A stretch of DNA of 64,000 nucleotides from Homalodisca vitripennis (GCF_021130785.1 NC_060214.1:772501-836500); one strand, 5' to 3'; counted from the stretch's first letter, positions 48,046-61,228 are shown. Made by a program: numbers and translations. The notes: a model not told the origin generated them from the letters alone.

Positions 48046-50235
48046 ACTAACCTCTGAATACTACGTAAAATGTTACTAGTATAAATGAATATTTCTATCC
48101 ACAAAAGAATAATTTATGGAAATAAATAATTTTAGATAAAAAAAATAAATTAATAGAAACATATATAAAAATTTTTGGATACGGTACTACATTGAAATTA
48201 CTATATATTAAGACACATCAAAATTTTGAAAACTCGTTCTAGGCTCAGGATTGGATTACCTGAATTAAGTTCCCTTACAATCATAGCGAGTGTCTAGTTT
48301 ATAGCCGACACATTCTATGAGCATCAGCTTTACTTTCTAAAAGCTGCTTATGATCAACATAATTTCATTATATGCGATAACCATTAGTGGAACGATGAAA
48401 ATAATTTAGTAATTTCAAATTAATCGCTGCTGTTGTGACAAATCTGATTTAAAAACCATTGAAGTGTTCAGATTTAGATTCTAATTTAATACTGATAAGT
48501 TGAATTAGAATAAAAGAAATAAAAACAGAATATAAACCAGTTCAGCACTGAACAATAAGTAAATCAAACTGTGCTCCGCAGTTAAGAATAACATTCCCTA
48601 ATTATGAAACTGTGTAATAATACGATTTGACATTAATACTTTGCATTAGCGAGACATCAACGGATTCAAAATTAGGTTATTTTTAATACAAGTTTATTTA
48701 TTGAGATAATTAAGCAATGAAACATCATTTATTGACATTCTAGAACTGATATTAAACAAAAAGAAGATTATTCATTTCAATAATTTTGTGAATTAAAGAT
48801 TCAATTGAGACCGATAATTGGATGACGTCAACGCTTTAATCATTGTCCAAATGAGACGTAGCAATTATAAATGTTGGTGAGATTATGCGCACATTATTGT
48901 TTATTTTCATTTGAGAACAAAAAGAGAAATCAGAAACACTGAAAAAGAACAAGAACCTAAAAGTGAAGAACAATAACCGTGAACTAAATGTTTTGCTTTC
49001 GAAGTTTAACTACAATACAAAACAGTTTGGTATCCGCTTTTAAATAACGTTTCATTAAAGTTCATTTATAATAGCAAAAAGTCCTATAACGAAACCATCG
49101 TAACTATAATACGTTTTAGTTATACACACTTAATGGATCTTGAACTCAGAAGAGATACAGGCAAAGATTAAATGGAAAAATTTTTGCATAGTAAAAAAAG
49201 CCCACAAATGAATAATTATTGCAGTTTATTTTAATGGTTCATCATCATTCGCCGCGCTAAAAAAAAACTGATTTTGGTCAAAAGTTTAAAATAAAACGTT
49301 AATAAAATCGTTTTAAGGAACTTTACATGAATGGGTTTTAAATGTGAATTAATGTCTAAAATTTTGTTCTAGTTCTTGATTTTAATTATTGATACATATT
49401 AAAAACTGGCAGCAGCCCAATTAAGTGTAAGTGTTTATGCCTATTATTCAGATAGTTGTGGACCTAACTGATATTTCACTGCCCACATTGTGGGAATCAG
49501 CTGTTTTTTTAAGACATAGAACTATGAGTCCAGAAGGTCCAGTCTAAAAATTATTATACTGACATTTTTTTAACTATTTAGATGCAAATAGAATTTTATT
49601 TTCAAATTCTATTGTCAAACTTCGTAATTTTAATGATACTAAATATTTAAACAATGTAGTGAAATTTTAACATATTTTTTACATCGAACTAAAAAAATTC
49701 CGCGGCCCCACACTTTCACCAAACATTTCCAACAAAGTCTAAATATCCCACAAACAACGCAGTGTTGAATTTCCTATAGGAGACTAAATGATGCAAACGA
49801 CGTTTTATAAAAACGTATTTGTTTAATAATAAGCGACTTCAATAACTAGCTGCCCCCCCACAAAAATTAGGGTCTGTACGTTGACATTACTGTTTGATAA
49901 AACAATTGAGTAATTATTATTTCTTTTTTAGTTTGTATTGATAAACTTTATATTGAAACATTATTTGGCATTTCCTGAATATGAACAATCTTGTCTCAAA
50001 TTAATTTCAAAGATATGTGGTTCTTTTAGACGAGTTATTACGATAATAAACTATTAATACTACGTACTGACCGCTTTTATTATCACACTGTAACTATAAA
50101 GTTGCACAGCTGCATCATTACTGAATTTCAGTGTAAACAGCCAAAAGAAGTCATAATTATATTAATCAAAAAAAAAAACAGACAAGATTTAAACCATTAA
50201 AAACACCTCAGAAAGTAGAGGTTAGCAAATATAAA
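48046..50235. other. No supported feature
   Basis: AT-rich single-copy-like sequence. No frame, RNA gene or repeat is supported. Confidence 0.45.
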
Positions 50236-50239
50236 AAAA

Positions 50240-53200
50240 AGCAGACGACCAGTACCATTTGTAAGCTTATCAGTAAACTAATTAGCCCGACCACCAGCTA
50301 CTAAATTAAGGTGGCAGACCACCACGACCGAATGTAGCTTATAAATTGGTACGTTGTGATGAAGTCATTAGTGCTACTAGTCTGGCTACCAGCTTACTAA
50401 AATAAAGGTGCAGACCACACGAACCAATTGTGGCTATGATTGTACGTTTGTGGATGTACCATTAGAGCTACTTGACTTACACTGGCCACGCACTACTAAA
50501 TAAAAGTGCAGACAAGAACATGAACCGATTTAGTATATTGATACGTTGTGATGTACTCAATATTGCGTACTAGCCGGGCCACCGGCTACTAATATAAAAG
50601 TGGTCAGACCACACACCGATTGTAGCTATAATTGGTACGTTGTGGATGTACACATTAGTGCTGACTAATTTCGTGCTACCGCTACTACAAAATAAAGGTG
50701 GCAGACCAACCACGACCAATTGTGGCTATGATTGATACGTTGTGAGGTACTCATAGTGCTAACTATTCGGCTACCAGCCAACTAAAAATAAAGGTGGCAG
50801 ACCACACGACCAATTGTGGCTATGATTGATACGTTGTTGATGTACTCATTAGTGCTACAATTCTGGCTACCAGCTACTAAAATAAAGTGGCAGACCACAC
50901 GACCAATTGTTTGCTATGAGTGATAATAACTTGTGATGTACTCATTAGTGCTACTATTCAGGCTAACCAGCTACTAAAATAGCAGGTGGCAGACCACAAC
51001 GACCATTTGTGGTCTATGATGGTGGATACGGTTGTGATGTACTCATAGTGCTACTATTCTGGCTACCAGCTACTAAAATAAAGGTGGCAGACCACACGAC
51101 CAATTGTTGCTATGATTGATACGTTTGTGAAGCTACACATTAGTGCTACTATTCTGGCTACCAGCTACTAAAATAAAATGGTGGCAACCACACGACCAAT
51201 TGCGGCCTGTGATTGGTACGTGTGATTGTACTCTCGTCATAGGCTACTACACTGGCCACCCATCAACTAATATAAAAGTTGCAGACATACAGAAACCGAT
51301 TGTAGCTATGAATGATACGTGGTGATGTACTCATTAATGCTACTGGCCTGCCACCAGGCACACTAAAATAAATGGGTCAGATAAAACGGACTAATTTGAT
51401 CTATAATTAGACTTTTGGTGAGTAACTCATTAGTGCAAACACTCTGGCCACCAGCAATAATATAAAAAGTAGCCAGACCACACGACCGTTTGTAGCGATT
51501 ATTTATAAGCATGTAATGTACTTCTTTAGTGCTATCTCTAGCTTCACCACCGGCCCACTACAATAAAAGTGGCAGACCACACAACAATAGTACGCTATGA
51601 TTGATCGTTGTGGTGTAACTCATTAGTGCTACTTTACTCTGGCCACCAGCAACTAAATATAAAAGTAGCAGACCACAAGAACCAATTGTAGCTATGATTG
51701 AAACGTTGTGATTTCCTCATTAGTGCAACATACTCTGGCACCAAGCTACTAATATAATAGTAGCAGACCACACCGACCGGAATTGTATCTAATTATTGAT
51801 ACTATGTGATGTACGGCATTAGTGCTACTACTCCGGCCACCAGCTACTAATATAAAAGTAGCCCAGACCACACGACCGATTGTAGCTATTATTGATACGA
51901 TGTGATGTACTCATTATTGCACTAGCTTCACCACTGGCACTACAATAAAAGTGCAGACCACACGACCATTGTAGCTATATTGGTACGTTGTGATGTAGTC
52001 ATTAGTGCTACTACTATGGCACCAGCTTCTATATAAAAATGGGTTAGACCACACGACCAAATGTTAGCTATGATGATACATTGTAATGTATCATTAGTGC
52101 TACCCGAATAGACCAGTAGCAAATAAAATAAAAGTGTAGACCACAAGACCGACTTTGTAGCTGTTAATTGGTACGTTGTGATGTACTCCATTAGTGCTAA
52201 TACTCTGGCCACCAGCTACTAATATAAAAGTGGCAGACCACACTAACCGATTGACTAAAATTGGTACTTTGTATGTAGTCATCTAGTGTCTATTTTACTC
52301 TGTCCATCCAAGCTACTAATTATAAAAATGGCAGACCACACGACCGATTGTAGGCTGTGATTGGTCCGTTGTGGAGTACTAAAAGTGCTTAACGCCTGGC
52401 CACCAACCACTAATTTAAAAGTGTAAGATAACATGCTACTTCATTGTGGCTATGATTGATACATTGAGATTACTCATTAGTCTACTCAGCCTGGGTCCAC
52501 CAGCCACTAAAATAGAAAAGTGCCAGATAAAAAACAAAATGTACTGTAGCTGTGATTCGTACAATTGTGATGTACTCGTTCATGCTACCCCAGTGCCTGG
52601 CCAGCAGCCACTAAATAAAATGTCAGATTAAAACGATAAAATGGTACTGTAGCAGTGAATTTGGTCCGTTGTGATATAATAATTAGTAGCTACCGTTGCC
52701 TGGCCACCAGCCACTAAATAAAATGTCAGATAAAACGAGAAAATGTACTGTAGCTGTGATTGGTACCGTATGTGATATAATAATTAGTTCTACCTGCCTG
52801 GCCACCAGCCACTAAAATAAAAGTGTCAGATAAAACGACAAAATGTACTGGAGCTGTGATTCGTATCGTTTTTTTACTCATTTATTGCTACCTGCCTGGT
52901 CCACCACCATAAATTTAAAAGTGTCAGATAAAAAACGAACAGATTGTGGCAAATGATTGATACATCTGTGATGTAATCATAGTGCAACCTGCCCCTGGCC
53001 ACCAATCACTTTAATAAAAGTGCATATAAAACGACCGATTGTAGCTGTGATTGGTCCGTTGTGAAGTACTCATTAAGTGCAACCTGCCTGGCCAGCAAGC
53101 CACAAAAGAAATCTAAATAAAATGGTCAGATAAAACGATAAAATGTTACTGTAGCTTGATTGGTCCGTTGTGATATAATAATTAGTGCTACCTGCCTAGG

Positions 53201-54560
53201 CCACCATCCACTAAAATATAAGTGTCAGATAAAACGACAAAATGTACTGTTAGCTGTGATTCGTACAACTCGTGTTTTACTCATGTAGTGCTCACCTGCC
53301 TGGCCACCAGCCCATAATTAAAAGTGTCAGATAAAACGAACAATTGTGGCTTATGATTGATACATTGTGATGTAATCATTATGCTACCTGCCTGGCCACC
53401 AGACACTTTAAATAAAAGTGTCATATAAAACGACCGATTGTAGCTGTGATTGGTCCGTTGTGAAGTACTCATTAGTGCTAACTGTCCTGGCCACCAACCA
53501 CTAAATTAAAGATGTCTGAATAACACGACTAATTGTGGCTATGATTGAAACCATTTGAGAGTACTCATTATTGCTACCTAGCCTTGCCCCAGCCACTAAA
53601 ATAAAAGTGATCAGATACAAACGACAAAATGAACTTTAGCTTGATTGGTACATTGTGATGTACTCATTCGTGCTACCTGCCTGGCCACCAGCCACTAAAA
53701 TGAAAAGTTCTGAAAAAACGACAAAAAGTACTGTAGGCTCGGTGATTGTACGTTCGTGATTGTACTCATTATGCTACCTGCCTGCCACCAGACTAAAATA
53801 AAAATGTCAGATAAAACGACCAATTGTGGCCTATGATTTGATATATTTTGATGTACTCATTAGTGCTACCTGCCTGGCCACCATACACTTTAATAAAAGT
53901 GTCATCTAAAACGACCCAAATGTAGCTGTGAATGGTCCGTTTGTATTAACTGATTAGTGCTAACTGCCTGGCCACCAGCCCACTAAATTAAGTGTCAGAA
54001 AAAACGACTAATTGTGGCTATATTGATACTGAGATGTACTCGTTAGTGCTCACCCTTGCCTGCCATCAAGCCCTAAATAAAATTTGTCATAAAAACCGAC
54101 AAAATGTACTGTAGCTGTGATAGTACGATGTGATGTACTCATTAGTGCTACCCTTCCTGGCCATCAGCCACAAAAATAAAAATGTCAGATAAAACGACAA
54201 AATGTACTGTATCTTGAGTATTGGTCCGTTTGTGATTTACTCATTAGTGCACCGGCCTTGCACCAGCCCTATAAAATAAAGTGGCAGATATAACGACAAA
54301 ATGTAGCTGTGAATGGAACGTTGTTAATGTACTCATTTGTGCTACTGCCTGCACCATCTACTAAAATAAATAGTGCAGATAAAACGACAAATGAAGCTGT
54401 GTTTGTACGTTTGTGATTACTCATTAATTCAACAATCTGCCACTATGAACCTTAAATTAAAAGTGTCATATAAACGAACCAAAATGTGTCTGTTATTGTA
54501 CGTTCGTTGTACTCGTTAATGCTCTAATAGCTTTGACCACTAGCCACTAAAATAAAACCA
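50240..54560. repeat. Satellite array, unit about 98 bp, about 44 copies, two subfamilies
   Basis: The monomer contains GGCAGACCACACGACCAATT, GTGGCTATGATTGATACGTT, GTGATGTACTCATTAGTGCT and GGCTACCAGCTACTAAAATA. Anchors at 50794, 50889, 50988 and 51086 give spacings of 95, 99 and 98. Subfamily A (50240 to about 52430) has GCAGACCACACGACC. Subfamily B (about 52430-54560) has GTCAGATAAAACGACAAAAT, CTGCCTGGCCACCAGCCACT and GTACTGTAGCTG. Copies differ by very many single-base insertions and deletions, unlike the clean array at 20.9 kb. Short frames through it are accidental. Confidence 0.97.
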
Positions 54561-54740
54561 CCATTTATTTAGTCGTCTGGTAGTTTTTATTTATTGGCTG
54601 GTGGCGGAGCTAGTATCAATCACTGATCAACATTACAATAGTAGCAATCTTATAATTGTTATTACTATTGGCCTCTTGTCAGTTGTAGGTGGTTGGTTGT
54701 GAATGCAGTCTATTGTGGCCTATTTTACAGTAGATCAATA
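54561..54740 (-). repeat. Inverted, diverged satellite copies at the array edge
   Basis: On the minus strand 54608-54562 reads GCCACCAGCCAATAAATAAA, then AACTACCAGACGACTAAATA, a recognisable inverted version of the subfamily B segment GCCACCAGCCACTAAAATAA. Further right TGTTGATCAGTGATTGATAC still resembles the unit weakly. Orientation therefore switches at about 54560, producing a hairpin-forming junction. Confidence 0.6.
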
Positions 54741-54984
54741 ATAATAATAAGTAATAATAATAGTTACTTTTGCAGTAAAAAATTTAACAAAATTGCATTG
54801 CAAGCCGTCATTTCAACATTTGGATTTAAAAATCTATAAACTAAAACTATCTTAACATAGGCATCAGTTAATTCCAGCATACTATGTGTAACCTAGACAA
54901 TGAATGTATTTTTGCAACGTTTTTGCAGTGTTTTGGAATCAGAAAAGGATTAAATAGAATAATACATAATAAGGAATATTAATT
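54741..54984 (-). mobile_element. Probable 3' UTR and tail of the LINE
   Basis: This lies directly downstream of the last recognisable reverse-transcriptase block on the minus strand. It ends at a TTATTATTATTACTTATTAT-type run near 54735-54770, which may be the 3'-terminal simple repeat of the element. No protein signal is present. Confidence 0.4.
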
Positions 54985-56480
54985 TTCATGTCCCAGCGGC
55001 CCTTCGTAAACTCATCAACGGAGTAAAATGCCTTTGACAACAAAAAGTGTCTTAAACGGAGATTGAATTGTTTGGTTCATTAATTCGTTTTTGTGATCTT
55101 CCAGGGAGCTTATTATAAACCTACACCAGTTTGAGATGGTATGTGTTCGAACATGAGGATATCCGTTCTAATTCTGATCTGTCCTGAAATTGTTCCTGCT
55201 CTGGTCCTGCGTACTGATTGACGGGTCCCTGCCCTGACCAGTTCACATTTGCTATCGCAGTTACAGGTAACGTCGAGAATATAGAGGCTGGGGTAAGGTT
55301 AGAAATCCAAGCTGCCCTGAAGTGCAATTTTACACGAACTCTCTGGTTTTAATTTCGGAAATTATTCGAACAAGCATTCTTTGTGTTTTCTCAATACTCT
55401 GTCAAAAATTTTTTATTAGAACAGCTGCCCCATAGTCCCCTCAAACGTAGTCACATGTGGATGTACTAATGCCAAAGTAGGCAGTTTTCAGTACATCAAA
55501 CCGAGCAGAATTTGCTAGATTGCGTAAGACATAATGCCTGAGGCATCCTTGAGAAACTCTGTCAATGTGATCGCTCCAGGTCAGCCCCTGTCCAGGTACA
55601 TCCCAAGAAACTGGTGATTCGGCTCATCTAAGATCGCTTTTCATCGCCTTCAAATTGTCCTGTATTCGTCCCTTCTTGATGGACGAGACAAAATTTTATT
55701 ACGATTACGTTTTGGCATAGTTTAGTTTTTAGATTTATTTGAAAAGTGCTCGATGCATGCGTTTATTTCCTTAAAGGCTTTGATTCTCAAAGATCTTTTT
55801 GTACGTGATCTGATCAGAGAGTCGTATCGTCCGCAATGCATTGAATCACCTCTCCATTTTTGAATTGATGAATTCAATCTGTTTTGACGTAAAATATGAT
55901 AAAAGTAGGGCCCCAGAAATTGAACCTGGGGAACACCTACTGCCTTTTTATACTTTGCCTACAGGGTGTTCGCGATCTGCACCACTGCTCTCTTCACAGA
56001 GGTATTACGAAAGCCAATTTATGCGGCTGACCGTCGAAACACCACATGTCCCATATCTGATGCAACAATGTCTCTTCCTATTCGTCTTCCTCATGATGCA
56101 CACAGTCAAGGCCTTGAAAAGGTCGATAATATGCTGACACTTGTTCTCGCCTCTCCAAGCCAACAAAACAACACAGTCAAAGAGATTTGTTACAGCATCA
56201 ATCGTCGATTTATTTTGTTCCTGAATCCGTACTGCTCAGGGTTAAGAAATTTCAAAACTGTACGAAGAAAACCTTCAAGCCATCTAATGAAAACCTTTCG
56301 AAAATTTTTTGCTCATGACTGGAATAATGGATACAGGACGGTAATTACTTGCGATTCAAGATCATCCTTTTTAAAGATCGAACCACTCTTGCTGTCTTCA
56401 AAGCTTGAAGGAAAACGCCTTGGTCGAAGGACAGATTATCTATTTAGTAAGTGGTGTCAAAATGTGCTTTGAAAGCTACG
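54985..56480 (-). pseudogene. LINE reverse transcriptase, broken
   Basis: Blocks recovered across frames on the minus strand, in order: EQYGFR-like (near 56230), an FKALTVC block equal to the usual KAFD.V (near 56110), GVPQ..LGP (55938-55908), the catalytic IADDTTL (55840-55817), FLGMYLDRG (near 55600), VLKTAYFGISTS (near 55480), and the C-terminal LTLP with FIISSL and FKTLFVV (55310-55000). This matches CR1/Jockey-superfamily reverse transcriptases over nearly the whole domain. The two catalytic Asp are still present, but the reading frame changes many times and contains stops, so no working enzyme is made. It lies downstream of the endonuclease of the same element. Confidence 0.85.
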
Positions 56481-57170
56481 CTTGATCAGCCACACGGACA
56501 TTTCCGTTGATGTCGCTGACTTCTTCGCCTTGATTCTCTACAAGACGACTGCCATCTCCACCTCCCGTCCACACTCAAAACCAGAACCATGAAGAACCCA
56601 TTCTCACTACTACATTTTCACGAAGATTGTCACAATTGAAAGATTGCTTGTAAAGCCACAGTCGAAAAAAAAAATTATTAAATTCGCTACGCCACAGAAG
56701 AGGGTCGTCTGTTAATTTACGTCAATTTTATTTCGGATTTGGATTGTTTTAGAGTTATTAGGGGTGTTTGTGATTAACGCTTTTTATTACTTCCCACGCA
56801 CTTTTTGAAAATATTTGTTGCGTTCTCCAATTTTTTTCAATATGTCGAGCTTAAGCGCTTTATATTTCCATGCGATCATTTTGTTAAATGTTCTACTAAA
56901 AATTTTTGAAGTTTTCGATATTCTGATTTTAAATAAATTAGAAAATGGTTAAAATTGCGCATTCTCTCAAGTAGAGAATATCCTGAGTAATCCAGGCATT
57001 AACTCTTCCTATGAGATCGCTCCTTTATCAATTCTCATATTGGCAGGATTAATATTTTAAGTAATAATTAAGAAGGCAGTCATTGAACGATGAATGCATC
57101 TCTACGTGATCAAAAAGCATCCACAAATGACCAAGATTCTCTTTGTGGGGAGGAATCTGTTGAGAATTTT
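56481..57170 (-). pseudogene. LINE linker between endonuclease and reverse transcriptase
   Basis: By position this is the segment joining the two enzymatic domains of the same element. I can recognise no individual motif. It has stops in all minus frames and is AT-rich in its lower half, consistent with decay. Confidence 0.5.
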
Positions 57171-57174
57171 AATG

Positions 57175-57835
57175 TTATTCATTTTTTAGAATCTCTTTAA
57201 ATTTGCTGAAGAGGGTTCGTATTAGGATTGAATTTGTTTGATTACAGTCTCCTGTGCGAAATGGTCCAGAGAATGGCCGCGTTCGAGAACAGTAACAGAG
57301 ACGCCCCGGAAAGTTTGTGATTGACGTTGTCGATGGGCCGTACTCGACCTGGCAGTCACTCGAGTTGGTGTTTTCCACGGACCAGACTAAGTCAAAAGAA
57401 GTGAGAACATCGCGGAACCGGCTGGGTTTTTGAGGGTTGGTGTGGTCTAATACATCAATGTTGAAATCACCAGTAATTATGATTTTTATTGCCATGGAAC
57501 GTAACAAATTTAGCAAGGGACTACGAATTGTTCAAAAAATGTGTGAAGCATCCGTTCGGGGATCTATATGTACGCCAATTATTAGAAAGTTTTCCAGAAG
57601 CACATTTAGACTGATTTGTATACCTTCCGCTTCAAGTCCAACTCACTATGCGTTCAAAACTCTGAATGGTTGGAATGACCAGTTCCGATTTGACAAAAAA
57701 TTGCCATCCCTCTCCCCCTTTGTAATGCGTTTTTCGATTAAATATAGTTTGCCAATTCTGATAATTTGTCATTCTGAACAAGCAGCATTTTCAGGTGTGA
57801 AACCATGCTCAGGGAGATAAAGAAAATGTCAGGTT
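57175..57835 (-). pseudogene. LINE AP-type endonuclease, broken
   Basis: The frame 57516-57175 contains IIITGDFNIDVLDHTNP, the GDFN(I)D catalytic motif of exonuclease-endonuclease-phosphatase nucleases, and FDLVWSVENTNSSDC. The later SDH motif lies at 57274-57259 but is put out of frame by one extra base. Upstream, GGGVAIF (57721-57697) is the usual GGG.AI block. This nuclease nicks the target for insertion in non-LTR elements. Frameshifts separate the motifs. Confidence 0.85.
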
Positions 57836-58720
57836 GCAGTCGTCCTGCCATGGAGTCGATAGCTCCTCAATTTTGTTGGATGCAATCCTGTGCATTTTGA
57901 TGCACCACCTGAAAGTGTTTGTAAAGAAATTTTTGAAATTTTGTTGTTAATTTTTGATTGGGAATTTGAAAAATGTTTTTGAGTATCCAGTGCTGAATAT
58001 CCTAGGTTTACTGTCGTAGTCATTAGAGGAGTGGAAAGTTTTGTTTTTTTCACACTATTCTTTGTCGTCCTTGACCGCGTCGGCAAAAGAGTCACCGTAG
58101 GCAGCGTGCGAGGTTCGGTTACGCCAGCCCGACGAAGGACTTCCGTCCCAGCATAAGGATTTTGTCTTCGGGTGTCAGTGGAGGCGAAGACTGTGCGCTG
58201 CAACCAGGAATGTGACCTAGCTCCTGCATGGCATTGTATCAGTGCCTTGCAGGAGTTGCTTACTTTGTGTTTTAAAAATGCATCCTCGTGTCTTGTAAAT
58301 GCACCCCTTCTAATAAAGGTGAAGTCTAAACACCACTGCCCCATCTATGCTAGCGCAACAGTTCCTTCATATAGGCGTTGACTAGTTTCGTCTCCTTATT
58401 TATGGATGGTCAGTTTGGCAGGTCGTGTCCGGTGGGGCAGAGTTAAGACAAGCACCTTAGCAGTTTTCACTTGGCAGTGATGCAAGAGCTCCCAAATGCC
58501 CCTATTAAATATGTATCTGCTTCCCAGCTGCAAGATCGTTGGTTCCGCTATGAGAACATAGCGAACTGCCAGGTGGAGGGTTAAGCCATCATACAATTCT
58601 CGTCCTGCAGCTTTGCTCCCGGCCTTCAGGCTCCCTCCACTGTAGTATCCCTGGTCACACATGCTCTGAACTACTTCGGCAATATTTCGGGCCATGGCTA
58701 ATCACCGTTGATCCAAACCT
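57836..58720 (-). pseudogene. LINE ORF1 with SGNH/GDSL esterase-like domain, broken
   Basis: The frame 58695-58396 begins just after a degraded SHG block (58707-58693, corresponding to the GDSH motif) and reads ARNIAEVVQSMCDQG. After further residues it gives VKTAKVLVLTLPHRTRPAKL. The next frame carries CLDFTFIRRGAFTRHEDAFL (near 58330-58280), the equivalent of the FTRHGMHL block holding the catalytic His. SGNH/GDSL-type esterase domains are known in the first ORF of CR1-like elements. Here it sits 5' of the endonuclease, as expected. A basic Ser/Thr/Lys-rich tail follows to about 57900. Stops and frameshifts show that it is dead. Confidence 0.75.
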
Positions 58721-58900
58721 TATGGAAAAGTGCAGTTATGCATTTGTTTTTAAAAACACGGGTTGCTTATCCTTCTTCTTGGAGCTGTATTCGGTCGCCG
58801 CTCGATTTTCGGTCCTTTATAAATTTTTATTTTTGTTTCCGGCTTTCCTGATATTCATCTTACCCACAGCAGTAGTTCACTTTAATAATAAATATTTTGT
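58721..58900 (-). mobile_element. Probable 5' part of LINE ORF1
   Basis: On the minus strand a basic, Lys/Arg-rich reading (for example SSKKKDKQPVFLKTNA) leads into the esterase-like block and may begin near an ATG at about 58865. The 5' UTR and true end of the element cannot be placed. Confidence 0.4.
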
Positions 58901-59639
58901 CTGTGATTTTTATTAAGTGCATGTTTTGAGTTTTAGTTAAGTTGATACACACAGGTGCTTGTGTTCCTGACTTAATGCGTAACACTACATAATATGACAT
59001 GTTTTACGTTTAACCTAGTTTGTAATTATGTTTAATTCAAGTTATCTAGCCTGATTAAGAGATCAGATTGTATACTCGAAACGTCATGATACGGTTGTTT
59101 GTATCACTGACTATAGCAAATAGTCTGACAAATCCTGTTCCCTCATAATTGAGATAAAAGATACTCACATTTTTATAATTTAAGTAAACCAGTTTTAATT
59201 TACTGTACTGTTGATTCGGAAAGAACTTTAATCCTTACACAATATGAATTCAGTGACACCTCACAATGGAATCTGCAGACACAAGCGTAGTGGCTTGAAA
59301 TGCAGGCAGATTCTGACCTAAGGCATCTTAGATAATTTGTTCATGGAAATCAGCATATCCACACTCTTGGTAGCTAATAGACCGCTGTGTAGTTTATACA
59401 ATACTAAGGATGGTGATTCAAAAATTAGCAACCGTTAAAAGTGTGTTTATAAAAAAGTTTCTAGTCCACACACTTCGATTGCACCAAAATCAGTTACCTC
59501 GTAAAAAGAGTTAATGTTTCTCAACAACAACAGAATGTCCATATACAGATACTCCTAGTTGATGTGTTTTTTCTTTTGATTGGAAAAGTCGCACTGAAAA
59601 TTAATATATATTATGAATATGTGTATATCTATTAAGATT

Positions 59640-59640
<1 letters not shown>
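58901..59640. other. No gene; one repeat-like motif
   Basis: ATACTCGAAACGTCATGATA near 59075 with a preceding CCTGATTAAGAGATCAGA resembles the CTGA...CGAAACGT word seen in many invertebrate repeats and, in part, near 27490, 34100 and 59750 here. Otherwise empty. Confidence 0.4.

Positions 59641-59641
<1 letters not shown>

Positions 59642-59680
<39 letters not shown>
59642..59680. repeat. TA microsatellite
   Basis: About 19 TA units without interruption. Confidence 0.95.
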
Positions 59681-59681
<1 letters not shown>

Positions 59682-59832
59682 CCTTCAATAATACGTTCTT
59701 AAACTGTGTAATTTAAACAGATTTCAATATTCGGCTTTAAAGCACGTCATCAGGAAATGACAAAACATATAAATAGGGCTATAAAAGAACACAATAAACA
59801 TAAAACATCATCACAGAAAAATGAAAGATTCT

Positions 59833-59889
59833 GTATATATATATATATATCATATATATATATATATAAATTTATATATATATATAAAT

Positions 59890-59925
<36 letters not shown>
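59833..59925. repeat. Compound TA microsatellite
   Basis: TA runs broken by CA, AAATT and AAATAAAA. Confidence 0.9.
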
Positions 59926-59928
<3 letters not shown>

Positions 59929-61225
59929 CTATCTAAAATAAGAGGTAGCCTCTAGTAAAATGAAATATTTATAAAACTGTACTACTCACATAAGTCTCCT
60001 TCTTATGTAAAAAAAATTTATATACTCGTTTTTGTTCTATGAAATACCTTCACTAATTCCTAATAATGCAATTCTTTACTAAAAGTCCTGATATTTAAAT
60101 TCATTTAATCCTTTTTTTTGTCAGTCATTGCCAACATTTTTGGTGTTGTAACACTATAAGCTGAAGTTTCTACGCTTGTTTTTATTACTTTCATAGCATA
60201 TTACTTCGAATAGTTATATATGGAATTTTTTGTTTTATCTTATGAAAGGTTCCATATTTGGCGGATAAATCTGAACCCATGTGTTTTGTTATGCTTACGT
60301 ATTTAGATCGTTTTATGTTAATACTGTGTATATTGTTTACATATACACATTGAAAAAGTCGTAAACACACGAAAATGACTTTACAGCATCAAAATATTCC
60401 TAATCTTAACATTAGTATTAAGTTTTCGTAATAGCTCCGGTTGGGGTATCATTATGAGATATGTTTTGAACTGATATTAGTTTTGGAAAAATATTTATTC
60501 TACGACTAATCGATCTAAAAATATAGTTAACGTAACCTAGATAGTTAGTACAGCAGAAATGTGTGTAGAAATTGTTTAATAAATAGTACCAAATAAATTT
60601 ATATAGAATATTATTTAAAATCAAAGAAACACAACGATTTAAATGCATGGAACTCTTTTATTCCCTAAATATATAGTGTTATAATTTTCAATCCACTTTG
60701 TGCAAACCACACTACGTCCGAATAATTGGACCCTGCACACTCTCCTGTGTATGTATTATGACGTAAATCTTATTGCTTAAATCGAAAAAAAATTATTATT
60801 CGATAGAGCAGAAGCGTTAAAAATAATTAGGTGACATGTTTAAACTAATTAGAGCGATTACTCAATGAATTACAAAAATTAATATTGCTAATTAAAATAT
60901 GTTTATATGTGAAATTTTTTGTAATGTGTGTCTATTTACTTTACTATAATAAGTTGAACACCAAGGTAACAAATGATAAAGCAAGTTTATATTACGTGTG
61001 TGATTTATATACGTTGGTCATTAGGTGTTTACATCATTATTGGGAAATAAATTTCCACTATAAATTATTTGATTAAACTCTCTTATAATTTCCCCGTATA
61101 TGGTACCTGACACTATATTTTGAATGGAGTATATTTTTTCTTCTCATCACACCATGATGACCATGTTTAGTTAATCCAGAACTATTCCTTAATTTTGCCC
61201 TTTTAGTACACAGAATAATTAGGCA
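59926..61225. other. No supported feature
   Basis: AT-rich. Short minus and plus frames (for example 60418-60648) have no motifs. Confidence 0.45.
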
Positions 61226-61228
61226 CCT

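Noticed and set aside
55966..56472. 168-residue plus-strand protein
   Set aside because: It overlaps the minus-strand reverse-transcriptase blocks, whose motifs are unmistakable. This is the antisense shadow.
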